From: Dietzia natronolimnaea
GTDB lineage: Bacteria; Actinomycetota; Actinomycetes; Mycobacteriales; Mycobacteriaceae
Assembly (NCBI RefSeq): GCF_039525805.1
Contig: NZ_BAAAHZ010000013.1
Direction: 5' to 3' (one strand)
Length of the DNA: 64,000 bases
A program made the translations under genes and the position numbers. Below the pieces are notes generated by a model, which saw only the letters and a list, made by a program, of their open reading frames with translations, had not been told where the DNA came from and did not search any database. Of this stretch, positions 56,443 to 64,000 are shown one piece after another (within the stretch, counting starts at the first letter, position 1; every line of letters begins with the position of its first letter).

Positions 56443-59103
56443 GTGCAGACCCATGAGATCCGGCGCCGATTCCTCGACCACTTCGTCAGGGCCGGTCACG
56501 CCGAGGTCCCCAGCGCATCACTGGTCCTGGACGACCCGAACCTGTTGTTCGTCAACGCCGGGATGGTCCCCTTCAAGCCCTACTTCCTCGGCCAGGAGAC
56601 CCCGGAGCACGCCACCGCGACCTCCATCCAGAAGTGCGTGCGCACCCTCGACATCGACGAGGTGGGCATCACCACGCGCCACAACACCTTCTTCCAGATG
56701 GCGGGCAACTTCTCGTTCGGCGACTACTTCAAGGAGGGGGCGATCCGCCACGCGTGGTCGCTGCTCACCTCGTCCCTGGACGACGGGGGTTTCGGTATCG
56801 ACCCGGGGCTGCTGTGGGTCACCGTGTATCTCGACGACGACGAGGCCTACGGCATCTGGCGCGACGTGGTCGGCATCCCCGAGGGTCGCATCCAACGCCG
56901 CGGCATGGCGGACAACTACTGGTCCATGGGCGTTCCCGGGCCCTGCGGTCCGTGCTCGGAGATCTTCTACGACCGCGGCCCTGCGTACGGGGTCGAGGGC
57001 GGACCGGAGGCCGACGAGGACCGCTACATCGAGATCTGGAACCTCGTGTTCATGCAGAACGAGCGCGGCGAGGGCACCGGCAAGGACGCGTTCGAGATCC
57101 TGGGCCCGCTACCCAAGCAGAACATCGACACCGGGATGGGGATCGAGCGCGTCGCGTTCCTGCTCCAGGGCGTCGAGAACGTCTACGAGACCGATCTGCT
57201 CCGCCCGGTGATCGACACCGCCGAGCGGCTCTCCGGCACCAGGTACGGGGTGGACAACGCCTCCGACGTGCGCTTCAGGGTGATCGCGGACCATGCGCGG
57301 ACGGCGTACATGCTCATCTCCGACGGCGTGACCCCCGGCAACGAGGGGCGCGGGTACATCCTGAGGCGACTGCTGCGGCGCATCGTCCGGTCCGTCCGGC
57401 TCCTGGGTGCGACCGGGGACACGATGGCCGAGTTCATGGCCACCGTGAAGGAGGCGATCGGCCCGTCCTTCCCCGAGACGATCGCAGGGTACGAGCGGAT
57501 CGAGCGCATCGCCGTGGCCGAGGAGGTCGCCTTCCTCAAGACCCTCGAGTCGGGGACCCAGCTCTTCGAGCGTGCCGCCGAGGACGCCAGGGAATCGGGC
57601 GCGGCCACCCTGTCGGGCCGCCAGGCCTTCGCCCTCCACGACACCCACGGGTTCCCCATCGACCTGACGCTGGAAATGGCCGCCGAGGCCGGACTGCAGG
57701 TGGACGAGGCGGGATTCCGCTCCCTGATGTCCGAGCAGCGCGCCAGGGCCAAGGCCGACTCTCGGTCCAAGAAGCACGCCCACGCCGATCTGTCCGTGTA
57801 CCGCGACTTCCTCGACGCCGGCGAGACCGTCTTCACCGGGTTCACCGAACTCACCGACGAGTCCACCCTCCTCGGCATCGTGTCCGGGGGCGAGTCCGTG
57901 CCCGTCGCCCGGGACGGTGATGCGGTCGAGTTCGTCCTGGACCGGACGCCGTTCTACGCCGAGTCCGGTGGGCAGCTCGGTGACCGCGGGATGATCTCCA
58001 CCGCCGGTTTCCAGATGCAGGTCGACGACGTGCAGAAGATCGGCAAGAAGCTCTGGATCCACAAGGGCGTCCTCACGGGCGGCGAGGTCGAGGCCGGCCA
58101 ACTCGTCACCGCCGCCGTCGACCCGGAGTGGCGCAAGGGGGCCACCCAGGGACACTCGGCCACCCACCTCGTGCACGCGGCACTTCGTCAGATCCTCGGA
58201 CCGGAGGCCGTCCAGGCCGGCTCGCTCAACAAGCCGGGGTACATGCGGTTCGACTTCAACTGGTCGGGTTCCATCCCGGCGGACGTCCTCGCACAGGTCG
58301 AGGAGATCACCAACGCCGCCGTCGACGCCGACTACGGCGTGAACACGATCGAGACCAGCCTCGACGAGGCCCGGCGGATGGGCGCCATGGCGCTGTTCGG
58401 CGAGAACTACGGGTCGCTGGTCCGGGTGGTGGAGATCGGCGGGCCGTTCTCGATGGAACTGTGCGGAGGCACCCACGTGTCGAGTTCCGCGCAGATCGGC
58501 CCGGTGAGTCTGCTGGGTGAGGCCTCCGTCGGATCGGGTATCCGGCGCGTGGAGGCGTACGTCGGCATGGACGCCTACCGGCACCAGGCCCGTGAGCGCG
58601 CTCTCGTGTCGGGCCTGGCCACCTCGCTCAAGGCGCCCGCCGAGGAGCTGCCCGACCGGGTGGCCGCGCTGACCGCGAAACTGCGGGAGGCGGAGAAGGC
58701 ACTGGAGTCGATGCGTGCCGCCCAGCTCGCCTCCCGGGCCGGCGACCTGCTGTCGGCGGCCGAGGACCTCGACGGGATCCGGTTCCTCGCCCACGAGGAC
58801 CCGGGGGGAGCGGCGGGCGACCTGCGCACCCTCGCCTCCGACCTCAAGGGCCGACTCGGCGGGGATGCCGGCGTCGTCTTCCTCACCGCCGCGGGCTCGG
58901 AGAAGGTGCCGTTCGTCATCGCGGTGAGCCCCGCAGCCCAGGAGCGCGGCCTCCGCGCGGGCGATCTGGTCAAGGCCGTCGCACCGGCGCTCGGGGCGCG
59001 GGGCGGCGGCAAGCCCGACATGGCACAGGGTGCGGGCACCGACCCCTCCGGGATCGACGCGGCCGTGTCCGCGCTGCGCGCCGCCGTGCGGGATGCCGGG
59101 TGA
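56443..59103 (+). CDS. alaS: alanine--tRNA ligase
   Basis: This 886-residue class II synthetase starts at GTG VQTHEIRRRF, matching MQTHEIR of the mycobacterial enzyme; the GTG 12 bases earlier would add four residues. The catalytic core includes FVNAGMVPFKPYFLG, RHNTFFQMAGNFSFGDYFK and GIERVAFLLQG. The editing domain has the metal set HSATHLVHA and CGGTHV, and the C-terminal DHHA1-type region (GSEKVPFVIAV, GARGGGKPDMAQG) is complete. Followed by ruvX with a GTGA overlap, then mltG and aroE, as in mycobacteria. Confidence 0.97.
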   Translation: MQTHEIRRRFLDHFVRAGHAEVPSASLVLDDPNLLFVNAGMVPFKPYFLGQETPEHATATSIQKCVRTLDIDEVGITTRHNTFFQMAGNFSFGDYFKEGAIRHAWSLLTSSLDDGGFGIDPGLLWVTVYLDDDEAYGIWRDVVGIPEGRIQRRGMADNYWSMGVPGPCGPCSEIFYDRGPAYGVEGGPEADEDRYIEIWNLVFMQNERGEGTGKDAFEILGPLPKQNIDTGMGIERVAFLLQGVENVYETDLLRPVIDTAERLSGTRYGVDNASDVRFRVIADHARTAYMLISDGVTPGNEGRGYILRRLLRRIVRSVRLLGATGDTMAEFMATVKEAIGPSFPETIAGYERIERIAVAEEVAFLKTLESGTQLFERAAEDARESGAATLSGRQAFALHDTHGFPIDLTLEMAAEAGLQVDEAGFRSLMSEQRARAKADSRSKKHAHADLSVYRDFLDAGETVFTGFTELTDESTLLGIVSGGESVPVARDGDAVEFVLDRTPFYAESGGQLGDRGMISTAGFQMQVDDVQKIGKKLWIHKGVLTGGEVEAGQLVTAAVDPEWRKGATQGHSATHLVHAALRQILGPEAVQAGSLNKPGYMRFDFNWSGSIPADVLAQVEEITNAAVDADYGVNTIETSLDEARRMGAMALFGENYGSLVRVVEIGGPFSMELCGGTHVSSSAQIGPVSLLGEASVGSGIRRVEAYVGMDAYRHQARERALVSGLATSLKAPAEELPDRVAALTAKLREAEKALESMRAAQLASRAGDLLSAAEDLDGIRFLAHEDPGGAAGDLRTLASDLKGRLGGDAGVVFLTAAGSEKVPFVIAVSPAAQERGLRAGDLVKAVAPALGARGGGKPDMAQGAGTDPSGIDAAVSALRAAVRDAG

Positions 59104-59573
59104 CGGGATCGGACCCCTACGCCCACGGGTGGACCCGTGGGCGGAGGCTCGGCCTGGACGTCGGGACGGCACGCATCGGGGTCGCCTCCTGCGATCCCGA
59201 CGGGATCCTCGCGACACCTGTCGAGACGATCCGCGTCACCAGCGGTGATCCCGAGTGGACGGCGGAGTTGGGACGCCTGGGGGACCTCGTCGAGGAGTAC
59301 GACGCCGTCGGTGTGATCGTGGGGCTGCCCACCTCACTGAAGGGTCGGGAGACCGCCTCCACGGCGATGGCGCGGTCGTTCGTGGGAGCGCTCTCCGTCG
59401 CCTCTCCCGGCCTCGATGTCGAGTTCGTGGACGAGCGACTCACCACGGTGACGGCGGGAGCGGCGCTCCACGGCGCGGGCCGGAACACCCGGCAGCAGCG
59501 GGGCGTGATCGACCAGGCCGCCGCCGTGGTGCTCCTGCAGGCGTGGCTCGACTCGCGGCGCGCCCGCCGATGA
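59100..59573 (+). CDS. ruvX: YqgF/RuvX-family nuclease (pre-16S rRNA processing)
   Basis: This 157-residue RNase H-fold protein has RRLGLDVGTARIGVASCDPDG with the catalytic Asp, VGLPTSLKGRE, and VEFVDERLTTVTA followed by VIDQAAAVVLLQAWL. YqgF matures the 16S rRNA 5' end in E. coli; in M. tuberculosis the Rv2554c protein was described as a Holliday-junction resolvase. Translationally coupled to alaS by GTGA. Confidence 0.93.
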   Translation: MTGSDPYAHGWTRGRRLGLDVGTARIGVASCDPDGILATPVETIRVTSGDPEWTAELGRLGDLVEEYDAVGVIVGLPTSLKGRETASTAMARSFVGALSVASPGLDVEFVDERLTTVTAGAALHGAGRNTRQQRGVIDQAAAVVLLQAWLDSRRARR

Positions 59574-59599
59574 TGGGCGTGTCGACCGGCGCGGCTGGA

Positions 59600-59605
59600 T
59601 AAACT
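59600..59605 (+). promoter_or_regulatory. candidate -10 element (TAAACT) for mltG
   Basis: The hexamer lies 60 bases before the mltG ATG in the 92-base gap after ruvX. Confidence 0.4.
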
Positions 59606-59665
59606 GCCCGTCAAGCATGATGCTGTCCGGCGGGCAGCTCCCTGAACCCCTGGCTAAGGAGCACG

Positions 59666-60838
59666 ATGTCTGCGGCACGAGGACGCTCACGAACGAGTGG
59701 CACCACCCGGTTCATTCTCCTGGCGGCCGTGGTCGGGGTGGTCCTGGCCTTCGCCGTGATGGTCTACCGCAACGCGGGCAACGAGGTCTCCGCCGCGCCC
59801 GACTTCGAGGGCGAGGGCTCCGGCAACGCGCTGTTGCACGTCGAGCCCGGGGACACCCTGGGGGTCGTCGGTGACCGCTTGTACGACATCGGCACCGTGG
59901 CCAGCACCCGGGCCTTCACAGGTGCGGCGGCCGGGACGTCGGTCGAGGGTATCCAGCCGGGGTACTACCAGGTCCGGGAGGAGATGAGCGCCGCGTCGGC
60001 GGTGGAGGCCCTGGCCGATCCCCGGAACAGGGTCGGTTTCATGGACGTCAAGCCCGGCGGGCGGCTGCTCGACACCGTGGTCGTCGGCGGCGGTACCGAG
60101 AAGGGCATCTTCACCCTGATCGCGGACGCGACCTGTCTCCGGGACCTGGACGACCCCGAGGCCCCACCCACGTGCCGCCAGCCGCAGGAGATCGTCGACG
60201 CGGCCGTGCAGGCCGACCCCACCGAACTCGGGGTGCCCGACTGGGCGATCAACGAGGTCCGGGGCGCCCCGGACCCGGTTCGACGTCTCGAGGGCCTGAT
60301 CGCGCCCGGGGTCCACAACGTCAGCCCGCAGTCGGAGCCCCTGGAGATCCTGCGGCAGCTGATCGACTCGTCGACCGACGCCTACGACGCCACCGGTCTC
60401 GTCCCCTCGGCCGAGAGGATCGGGTTGACGCCGTACCAGGTGGTCACCGCGGCGTCCCTGGTGGAGAAGGAGGGCACGCTGGAGGACTTCGACAAGATCG
60501 CCCGGGTGATCCTCAACCGGCTCGACGAGCCGATGCGCCTCCAGTTCGACTCGACGGTCAACTACGCCCTCGCCGACCAGGAGATCGCCACCACCGACGC
60601 CGATCGTGCGGCGGTCACGCCGTGGAACACCTACGCCATGGACGGACTGCCCTACGGTCCGATCGGATCTCCCGGGCTCGATGCACTCCGGGCGATGGAG
60701 AACCCCGCCGAGGGCCGGTGGAAGTACTTCGTCACCGTCGACATGCAGGGCACCACCCGCTTCGCCGACGAGTACCCGGAGCACGAGCGGTACCAGAGCG
60801 AGGCGATAGCCAACGGGGTCCTGTCCAGTGGGCGTTAG
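59666..60838 (+). CDS. mltG: endolytic peptidoglycan transglycosylase MltG (YceG-like)
   Basis: This 390-residue protein has a short cytosolic N terminus, one membrane helix (residues 16-35, FILLAAVVGVVLAFAVMVY), a LysM-like region with HVEPGDTLGVVGDRLYDIG and the YceG catalytic domain with the essential Glu in AASLVEKEGTLEDFDKIA and VINRL-type block VILNRLDEP. The ending TPWNTYAMDGLPYGPIGSPG is typical. It cleaves nascent glycan strands and sets their length. ATG 59666 follows AAGGAG. Overlaps aroE by 11 bases. Confidence 0.94.
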   Translation: MSAARGRSRTSGTTRFILLAAVVGVVLAFAVMVYRNAGNEVSAAPDFEGEGSGNALLHVEPGDTLGVVGDRLYDIGTVASTRAFTGAAAGTSVEGIQPGYYQVREEMSAASAVEALADPRNRVGFMDVKPGGRLLDTVVVGGGTEKGIFTLIADATCLRDLDDPEAPPTCRQPQEIVDAAVQADPTELGVPDWAINEVRGAPDPVRRLEGLIAPGVHNVSPQSEPLEILRQLIDSSTDAYDATGLVPSAERIGLTPYQVVTAASLVEKEGTLEDFDKIARVILNRLDEPMRLQFDSTVNYALADQEIATTDADRAAVTPWNTYAMDGLPYGPIGSPGLDALRAMENPAEGRWKYFVTVDMQGTTRFADEYPEHERYQSEAIANGVLSSGR

Positions 60839-61754
60839 CACCGCGGGCGCCGGTCCGGCCGGCGCTGGTCCGGGTGGCGCCGGTTCGGGTGGCGCCGGTT
60901 CGGGTGGCGCTGCCTCCGACGGCCTCGCGGACACGTCACCCCGCTCCGCGGCGGTGTTGGGTCATCCTGTCGACCACTCTCTCTCCCCGGTTCTGCACGG
61001 TGCGGCGTACCGGGCGCTCGGCCTCGACGGATGGACCTACGAGCGGATCGACTGCGATGCCGAACGTCTGGCCTCCGTGGTCGACTCCTCGCCGGGACAC
61101 CGGGTGGGCTACTCGGTGACGATGCCGGGCAAGTTCGCCGCGCTCGGGTACGCGACCGAGGTCAGCGATCGCGCCCGGATCGTCGGCAGTGCCAACACCC
61201 TGGTCCGGCGGGGGGACGGCTGGTTCGCCGACTGCACCGATGTGGACGGGGTGACCGGAGCGCTCGCCGAGTTCGACGGACTGCCCACGGAGCCGACGGC
61301 GGTCGTCCTGGGGGTCGGCGGGACGGCGCGGCCGGTGCTGGCCGGGCTCGCCGAGGCCGGAGCGACGCGCGTGGTGTTGGCGTCCCGCCGCGACAACGCC
61401 GGACCCGCGGCCGCGTGCGGGCGGGCTGTCGGCCTGGAGATCCGCACCGTCCTGCTGTCCGATGCATCCCTGGCGGATGAGATCTCGCGGGCGGACATCC
61501 TCGTCAACACCGTCCCCGAGCCGGGGATCGGCGAACTCACCGGCCTGGTGGCCCGCGCGAACCGGGTATTCGACGTCCTGTACGACCCCTGGCCCACCGC
61601 GGCGGGGTCGACCGCGGTGGCGGCCGGGATCCCCGTCGTCGGCGGCGACGTGATGCTGTTGCACCAGGCCTTCGGTCAGGTGGAACTGTTCACCGGACGC
61701 CCCGCGCCCCGCCAGGCCATGGCCTCGGCACTGGCCGCGGCGCTCGGTCGCTGA
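60828..61754 (+). CDS. aroE: shikimate dehydrogenase (AroE family)
   Basis: This protein of up to 308 residues has the shikimate site HSLSPVLHGAAY, the catalytic Lys in VTMPGKFAAL, GSANTLV, CTDVDGV, the NADP-binding VVLGVGGTARPVLAG and the end GDVMLLHQAFGQVELFTG. Two positions differ from the textbook enzyme: HG for HN in the substrate loop, and GGTARP for GAGGAAR in the nucleotide loop, as in other mycobacterial-type AroE. GTG 60828 gives a Gly/Ala/Ser leader of about 30 residues coded by tandem repeats; a true start downstream of it cannot be excluded. Confidence 0.88.
   Translation: MGVSTAGAGPAGAGPGGAGSGGAGSGGAASDGLADTSPRSAAVLGHPVDHSLSPVLHGAAYRALGLDGWTYERIDCDAERLASVVDSSPGHRVGYSVTMPGKFAALGYATEVSDRARIVGSANTLVRRGDGWFADCTDVDGVTGALAEFDGLPTEPTAVVLGVGGTARPVLAGLAEAGATRVVLASRRDNAGPAAACGRAVGLEIRTVLLSDASLADEISRADILVNTVPEPGIGELTGLVARANRVFDVLYDPWPTAAGSTAVAAGIPVVGGDVMLLHQAFGQVELFTGRPAPRQAMASALAAALGR
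60867..60911 (+). repeat. 15-base tandem repeat (three units) at the aroE 5' end
   Basis: Units at 60867-60881, 60882-60896 and 60897-60911 differ by single bases and encode GAGSG-like steps. Unit length preserves frame. It is the second Gly/Ala repeat insertion in the window. Confidence 0.7.
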
Positions 61755-61764
61755 GAGCCGGGGG

Positions 61765-61790
61765 CGCCCGGCGCCACCGGGCGCCGGGCG
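61765..61790. terminator. 11-bp perfect hairpin between convergent aroE and monooxygenase genes
   Basis: CGCCCGGCGCC (61765-61775) and GGCGCCGGGCG (61780-61790) enclose a 4-base loop. It serves both convergent genes. Confidence 0.8.
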
Positions 61791-61795
61791 GGCGA

Positions 61796-63313
61796 TCAGA
61801 CCGCCGCCGACTCCGCCGAGCGACGCGGCGCGACGGTCTCGTAGTCGGCGGTGTCCGCGGTGCGGGTCCGGCGCTGGTACTCGTGGACCAACCCGGGCCA
61901 GTTGGTGGTGACCCTTCCGGAGTCCACCCTGTACCAGGAGTCGCACCCGCTCCAGACCGAGTCGTCGAGGCGTCGCAGGATCTCGGCGTCGTAGGCGTCG
62001 TCGACCTCACGTCGCACCTCGAGTGCCACGGGCCGCTCAGCACGGGCCAGATCCTCGACGATCTGACGGATGTACCGGGCCTGCTGTTCCATCATGAGGA
62101 TGATCGAGCTGCTCCCGAGATTGGTGTTGGGGCCGTAGATCAGGAACATGTTGGGAAAGCCCGGGACGGCCATCCCGAGGTACGCCCGTGCGCCCTCACG
62201 CCACTGCTCGTGCAGATCCCGGCCCCCGCGCCCCCGCACGGTGATGGGCGCGAGGAACTCGGTGGCCTTGAAGCCGGTGCCGTAGACGATGACGTCGGCG
62301 GGGTGCAGACGTCCGTCGGATGTGACGATCCCGTCTGGGACGACCTCGGCGACGCCGTCGGTCACCACGTCGACGTCCGGCTGGGCCAGCGCGCGGTACC
62401 ACTCGTTGCTGAACAGCATCCGTTTACACCCGATCGGTTCCGTGGGGGTGAGTGCGGCGCGCAACTCCGGGTCCCGGACGGTCAGCCTGAGGTTGGCCTT
62501 GGCCAGCCCGCTGAGGATCCGCGCCAGTGGACGAGCGGAGGTCAGGGCCAGGCCGATGGCCTCCGTGGTCTCCCAGATCGCCCCGCGCATCGCGGGGACG
62601 AGGCCGGGTACACGGGCGAACGCGGTGTGGTGCGCGTCGGTGTAGGCCCGGTCGGGCTTGGGAACCACCCACGGCGCCGAGCGCTGGTAGACCGTCACGT
62701 GGGACGCGGCCTCACGGATCCGGGGGACGAACTGGATCGCCGAGGCTCCGGTACCGAGCACCGCGACCCGCTTGCCGGTGAGATCCACATCGTGCCGCCA
62801 CCGGGCGGAGTGGAACGACGGGCCCGCGAAGGAGTCCAACCCGGGGATGTTCGGGTAGGCCGGCCTGGACAGCTGGCCGATCGCAGGGACCAGCACGTCG
62901 GCCTCGAACGACTCGCCGGAGGCGGTGAGCACCGTCCACGTGGCGGTGTCCTCGTCGAAGGTGGCCGAGGTCACCTCGATCCCCGTGCGCACCTTGTCCC
63001 GTAGGCCGTACCGGTCCGCCGTCTCGCGGATGTAGGACAGGATGTCCGGCTGCTCGGCGTAGCGGCGGCCCCAGTCCGTCTTGCGGTGGAACGAGTACGA
63101 GTACAGGTTCGACGGCACGTCACAGGCCGCTCCCGGGTAGGTGTTGTCCCGCCACACCCCGCCCACGTCGTCGGCCTTCTCCAGGATCGTCACGTCCGCG
63201 AGGTCGTCTCGGGTGAGTTCGTAGGCGGCGCCGAGGCCACCGAATCCGGCGCCGATGATGAGGACGCGCGGGCGCCGTCGGGTGCTGTTCGCGGGTGAGG
63301 CGGAGGAAGTCAT
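61796..63313 (-). CDS. flavin-containing (Baeyer-Villiger type) monooxygenase
   Basis: This 505-residue class B flavoprotein starts at ATG MTSSASPANS. It has the FAD motif VLIIGAGFGGLGAAYEL, the Baeyer-Villiger fingerprint F-x-G-x3-H-x3-W (FAGPSFHSARWRHD), the NADPH motif VAVLGTGASAIQFVP and the C-terminal VIVYGTGFKATEF. These enzymes use NADPH and O2 to insert oxygen next to ketones or oxidise N/S atoms. It is divergent from an AraC-family gene, an arrangement seen with mymA/virS in M. tuberculosis, where the pair responds to acid and affects the cell envelope. Substrate here is unknown. Confidence 0.9.
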   Translation of the reverse strand: MTSSASPANSTRRRPRVLIIGAGFGGLGAAYELTRDDLADVTILEKADDVGGVWRDNTYPGAACDVPSNLYSYSFHRKTDWGRRYAEQPDILSYIRETADRYGLRDKVRTGIEVTSATFDEDTATWTVLTASGESFEADVLVPAIGQLSRPAYPNIPGLDSFAGPSFHSARWRHDVDLTGKRVAVLGTGASAIQFVPRIREAASHVTVYQRSAPWVVPKPDRAYTDAHHTAFARVPGLVPAMRGAIWETTEAIGLALTSARPLARILSGLAKANLRLTVRDPELRAALTPTEPIGCKRMLFSNEWYRALAQPDVDVVTDGVAEVVPDGIVTSDGRLHPADVIVYGTGFKATEFLAPITVRGRGGRDLHEQWREGARAYLGMAVPGFPNMFLIYGPNTNLGSSSIILMMEQQARYIRQIVEDLARAERPVALEVRREVDDAYDAEILRRLDDSVWSGCDSWYRVDSGRVTTNWPGLVHEYQRRTRTADTADYETVAPRRSAESAAV

Positions 63314-63356
63314 GGTGCGACCGTATGGGGTCGGCCCGGCGTGGCCACAGACTTTC

Positions 63357-63381
63357 CCGGACGAATAATCCATAATTCCGG
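63357..63381. promoter_or_regulatory. AT-rich imperfect palindrome in the divergent promoter region
   Basis: CCGGA and TCCGG flank 15 bases that are mostly A/T, in the 70-base gap between the monooxygenase and AraC genes and just before the AraC start. It is a candidate autoregulatory site for the AraC protein. Confidence 0.35.
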
Positions 63382-63383
63382 CC

Positions 63384-64000
63384 ATGACCTCCTGGGACCG
63401 CCCCGCGGTAGCGCACTGGGACTTCCCGCGTTCTGCCACCGGCATCGGTGTGCTCGTCGAGGCCGGGGGCGCACTCGGCGTGGACGCGGGGACCATCCTG
63501 CGCGGGGTCGGTCTCAGTCCCGCCGAGCTCGCGACCCCCGATCTGCTGGTGGCCCCGGCGCAGGAGCTCGCCGCGATCCGCAACCTGTGCGCCGCCGCTG
63601 GTGACCGCCCCGCGCTCGCCGCGGAGGTCGGGGCCGCCTATAGGTTGACGACCTTCGGGATCCTCGGATACGCCCTGTTGTCCAGCCCCACCCTCCGCGA
63701 CGTGATCGCCATGACACTGCGCTTCATCGATCTGAGCTACATCTTCAGCGCGTTCGGTGTGGAGGCGACCGGCGACCGGATCGTCGTCCGGCTGGGGGGA
63801 GCCGCCCTCCCGGAGGACGTCCGCGAGTTCCTCGTGGATCGGGATCTCTTCGCGATCGACTCCGTTCTCCGGGACCTCGTCCCCGGCGGCCTGCCCTTCA
63901 CCGAGGTCACGTTCGCCGGTGGGCGCACCGACGAGACCCTCGCCGCCTACGGCGAGCGGCTGGGCACGGTGCCGTCATCGCCCGGTGGTGGCGACGGGGT
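63384..64000 (+). CDS. AraC-family transcriptional regulator, N-terminal part (continues beyond the window)
   Basis: About 205 residues are visible from ATG MTSWDRPAVA. They match the arabinose-binding-like sensor domain found in OruR/VirS-type regulators: LAAEVGAAYRLTTFGILGYALLSSPTLRDVI and FIDLSYIFSAFGVEA. The helix-turn-helix half lies outside the window. Its divergent position to the monooxygenase gene suggests it controls that gene. Confidence 0.82.
   Translation, partial: MTSWDRPAVAHWDFPRSATGIGVLVEAGGALGVDAGTILRGVGLSPAELATPDLLVAPAQELAAIRNLCAAAGDRPALAAEVGAAYRLTTFGILGYALLSSPTLRDVIAMTLRFIDLSYIFSAFGVEATGDRIVVRLGGAALPEDVREFLVDRDLFAIDSVLRDLVPGGLPFTEVTFAGGRTDETLAAYGERLGTVPSSPGGGDG

Noticed and set aside
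57109..59217. A 702-codon minus-strand frame opposite alaS
   Set aside because: Low-complexity Gly/Arg/Asp/His sequence with no domain; shadow of alaS.
1..64000. CRISPR arrays, insertion sequences, prophage genes, rRNA genes or a replication origin
   Set aside because: No regularly spaced repeats, transposase or phage-like proteins, rRNA sequence or DnaA-box cluster were seen.

Overview
The window is about 64 kb of very high-GC DNA from an actinobacterium. Gene content and order match the Mycobacterium tuberculosis stretch from Rv2692 down to Rv2552c. That, together with a phosphatidylinositol-mannoside operon, an AftC-like membrane glycosyltransferase and a LexA box of the mycobacterial type, points to a mycolic-acid-containing member of Mycobacteriales. 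Dietzia is my guess; the sequence alone does not fix the genus. Most -10 elements read TAnnnT, and GTG starts and 1-4 base stop/start overlaps are common.

Left block (1-21139). In order: a partial HrpA helicase; a small membrane protein; a permuted papain-fold protein; the RCK proteins CeoC/CeoB divergent from a KimA-type potassium importer; a TrmA-like RNA methyltransferase; dxs; an RNase D-like protein with its DUF3000 partner; the coproporphyrin-dependent haem genes hemE-hemY-hemQ; msrB; an AftC-like glycosyltransferase; an alpha/beta-hydrolase lipoprotein and a RibD C-terminal-domain reductase separated by a 77-base assembly gap; zapE; a GNAT acetyltransferase; and four tRNA genes. This is ordinary core genome.

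Accessory block (21140-28244). Between the tRNA genes and the next conserved block lies the most interesting locus, an eight-gene operon for a tryptophan-tryptophylquinone (TTQ) amine dehydrogenase. It encodes MauE, MauD, the MauA light chain with both TTQ tryptophans and both active-site aspartates, a beta-propeller lipoprotein in the heavy-chain position, a laccase-type multicopper oxidase, an amicyanin-like cupredoxin, a second cupredoxin and a polytopic protein recalling MauF. No MauG, and no c-type haem motif, is present. I infer a lipid-tethered, copper-only electron route from amine through TTQ and cupredoxin to the multicopper oxidase and O2, with TTQ maturation that does not use a MauG encoded here. 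A 22-bp-spaced direct repeat precedes the operon.

Right block (28245-61795). Core genome again: a DsbA/FrnE-like oxidoreductase; thrS-HIT-pgsA-acyltransferase-pimA-LemA-like; pdxS-tesB-pdxT; yebC; ruvCAB behind a LexA box; yajC-secD-secF-apt-rel; a cyclophilin; a metallo-beta-lactamase-fold hydrolase; hisS; a neutral zinc metallopeptidase; aspS; a Tat-exported phosphodiesterase; rarA; a 51-residue small protein before a very strong terminator; alaS-ruvX-mltG-aroE.

Right end (61796-64000). A Baeyer-Villiger-type flavin monooxygenase is divergent from a truncated AraC-family regulator, an arrangement like mymA/virS. No insertion sequence, prophage, CRISPR array or replication origin was seen, and no gene-free stretch exceeds 300 bases.
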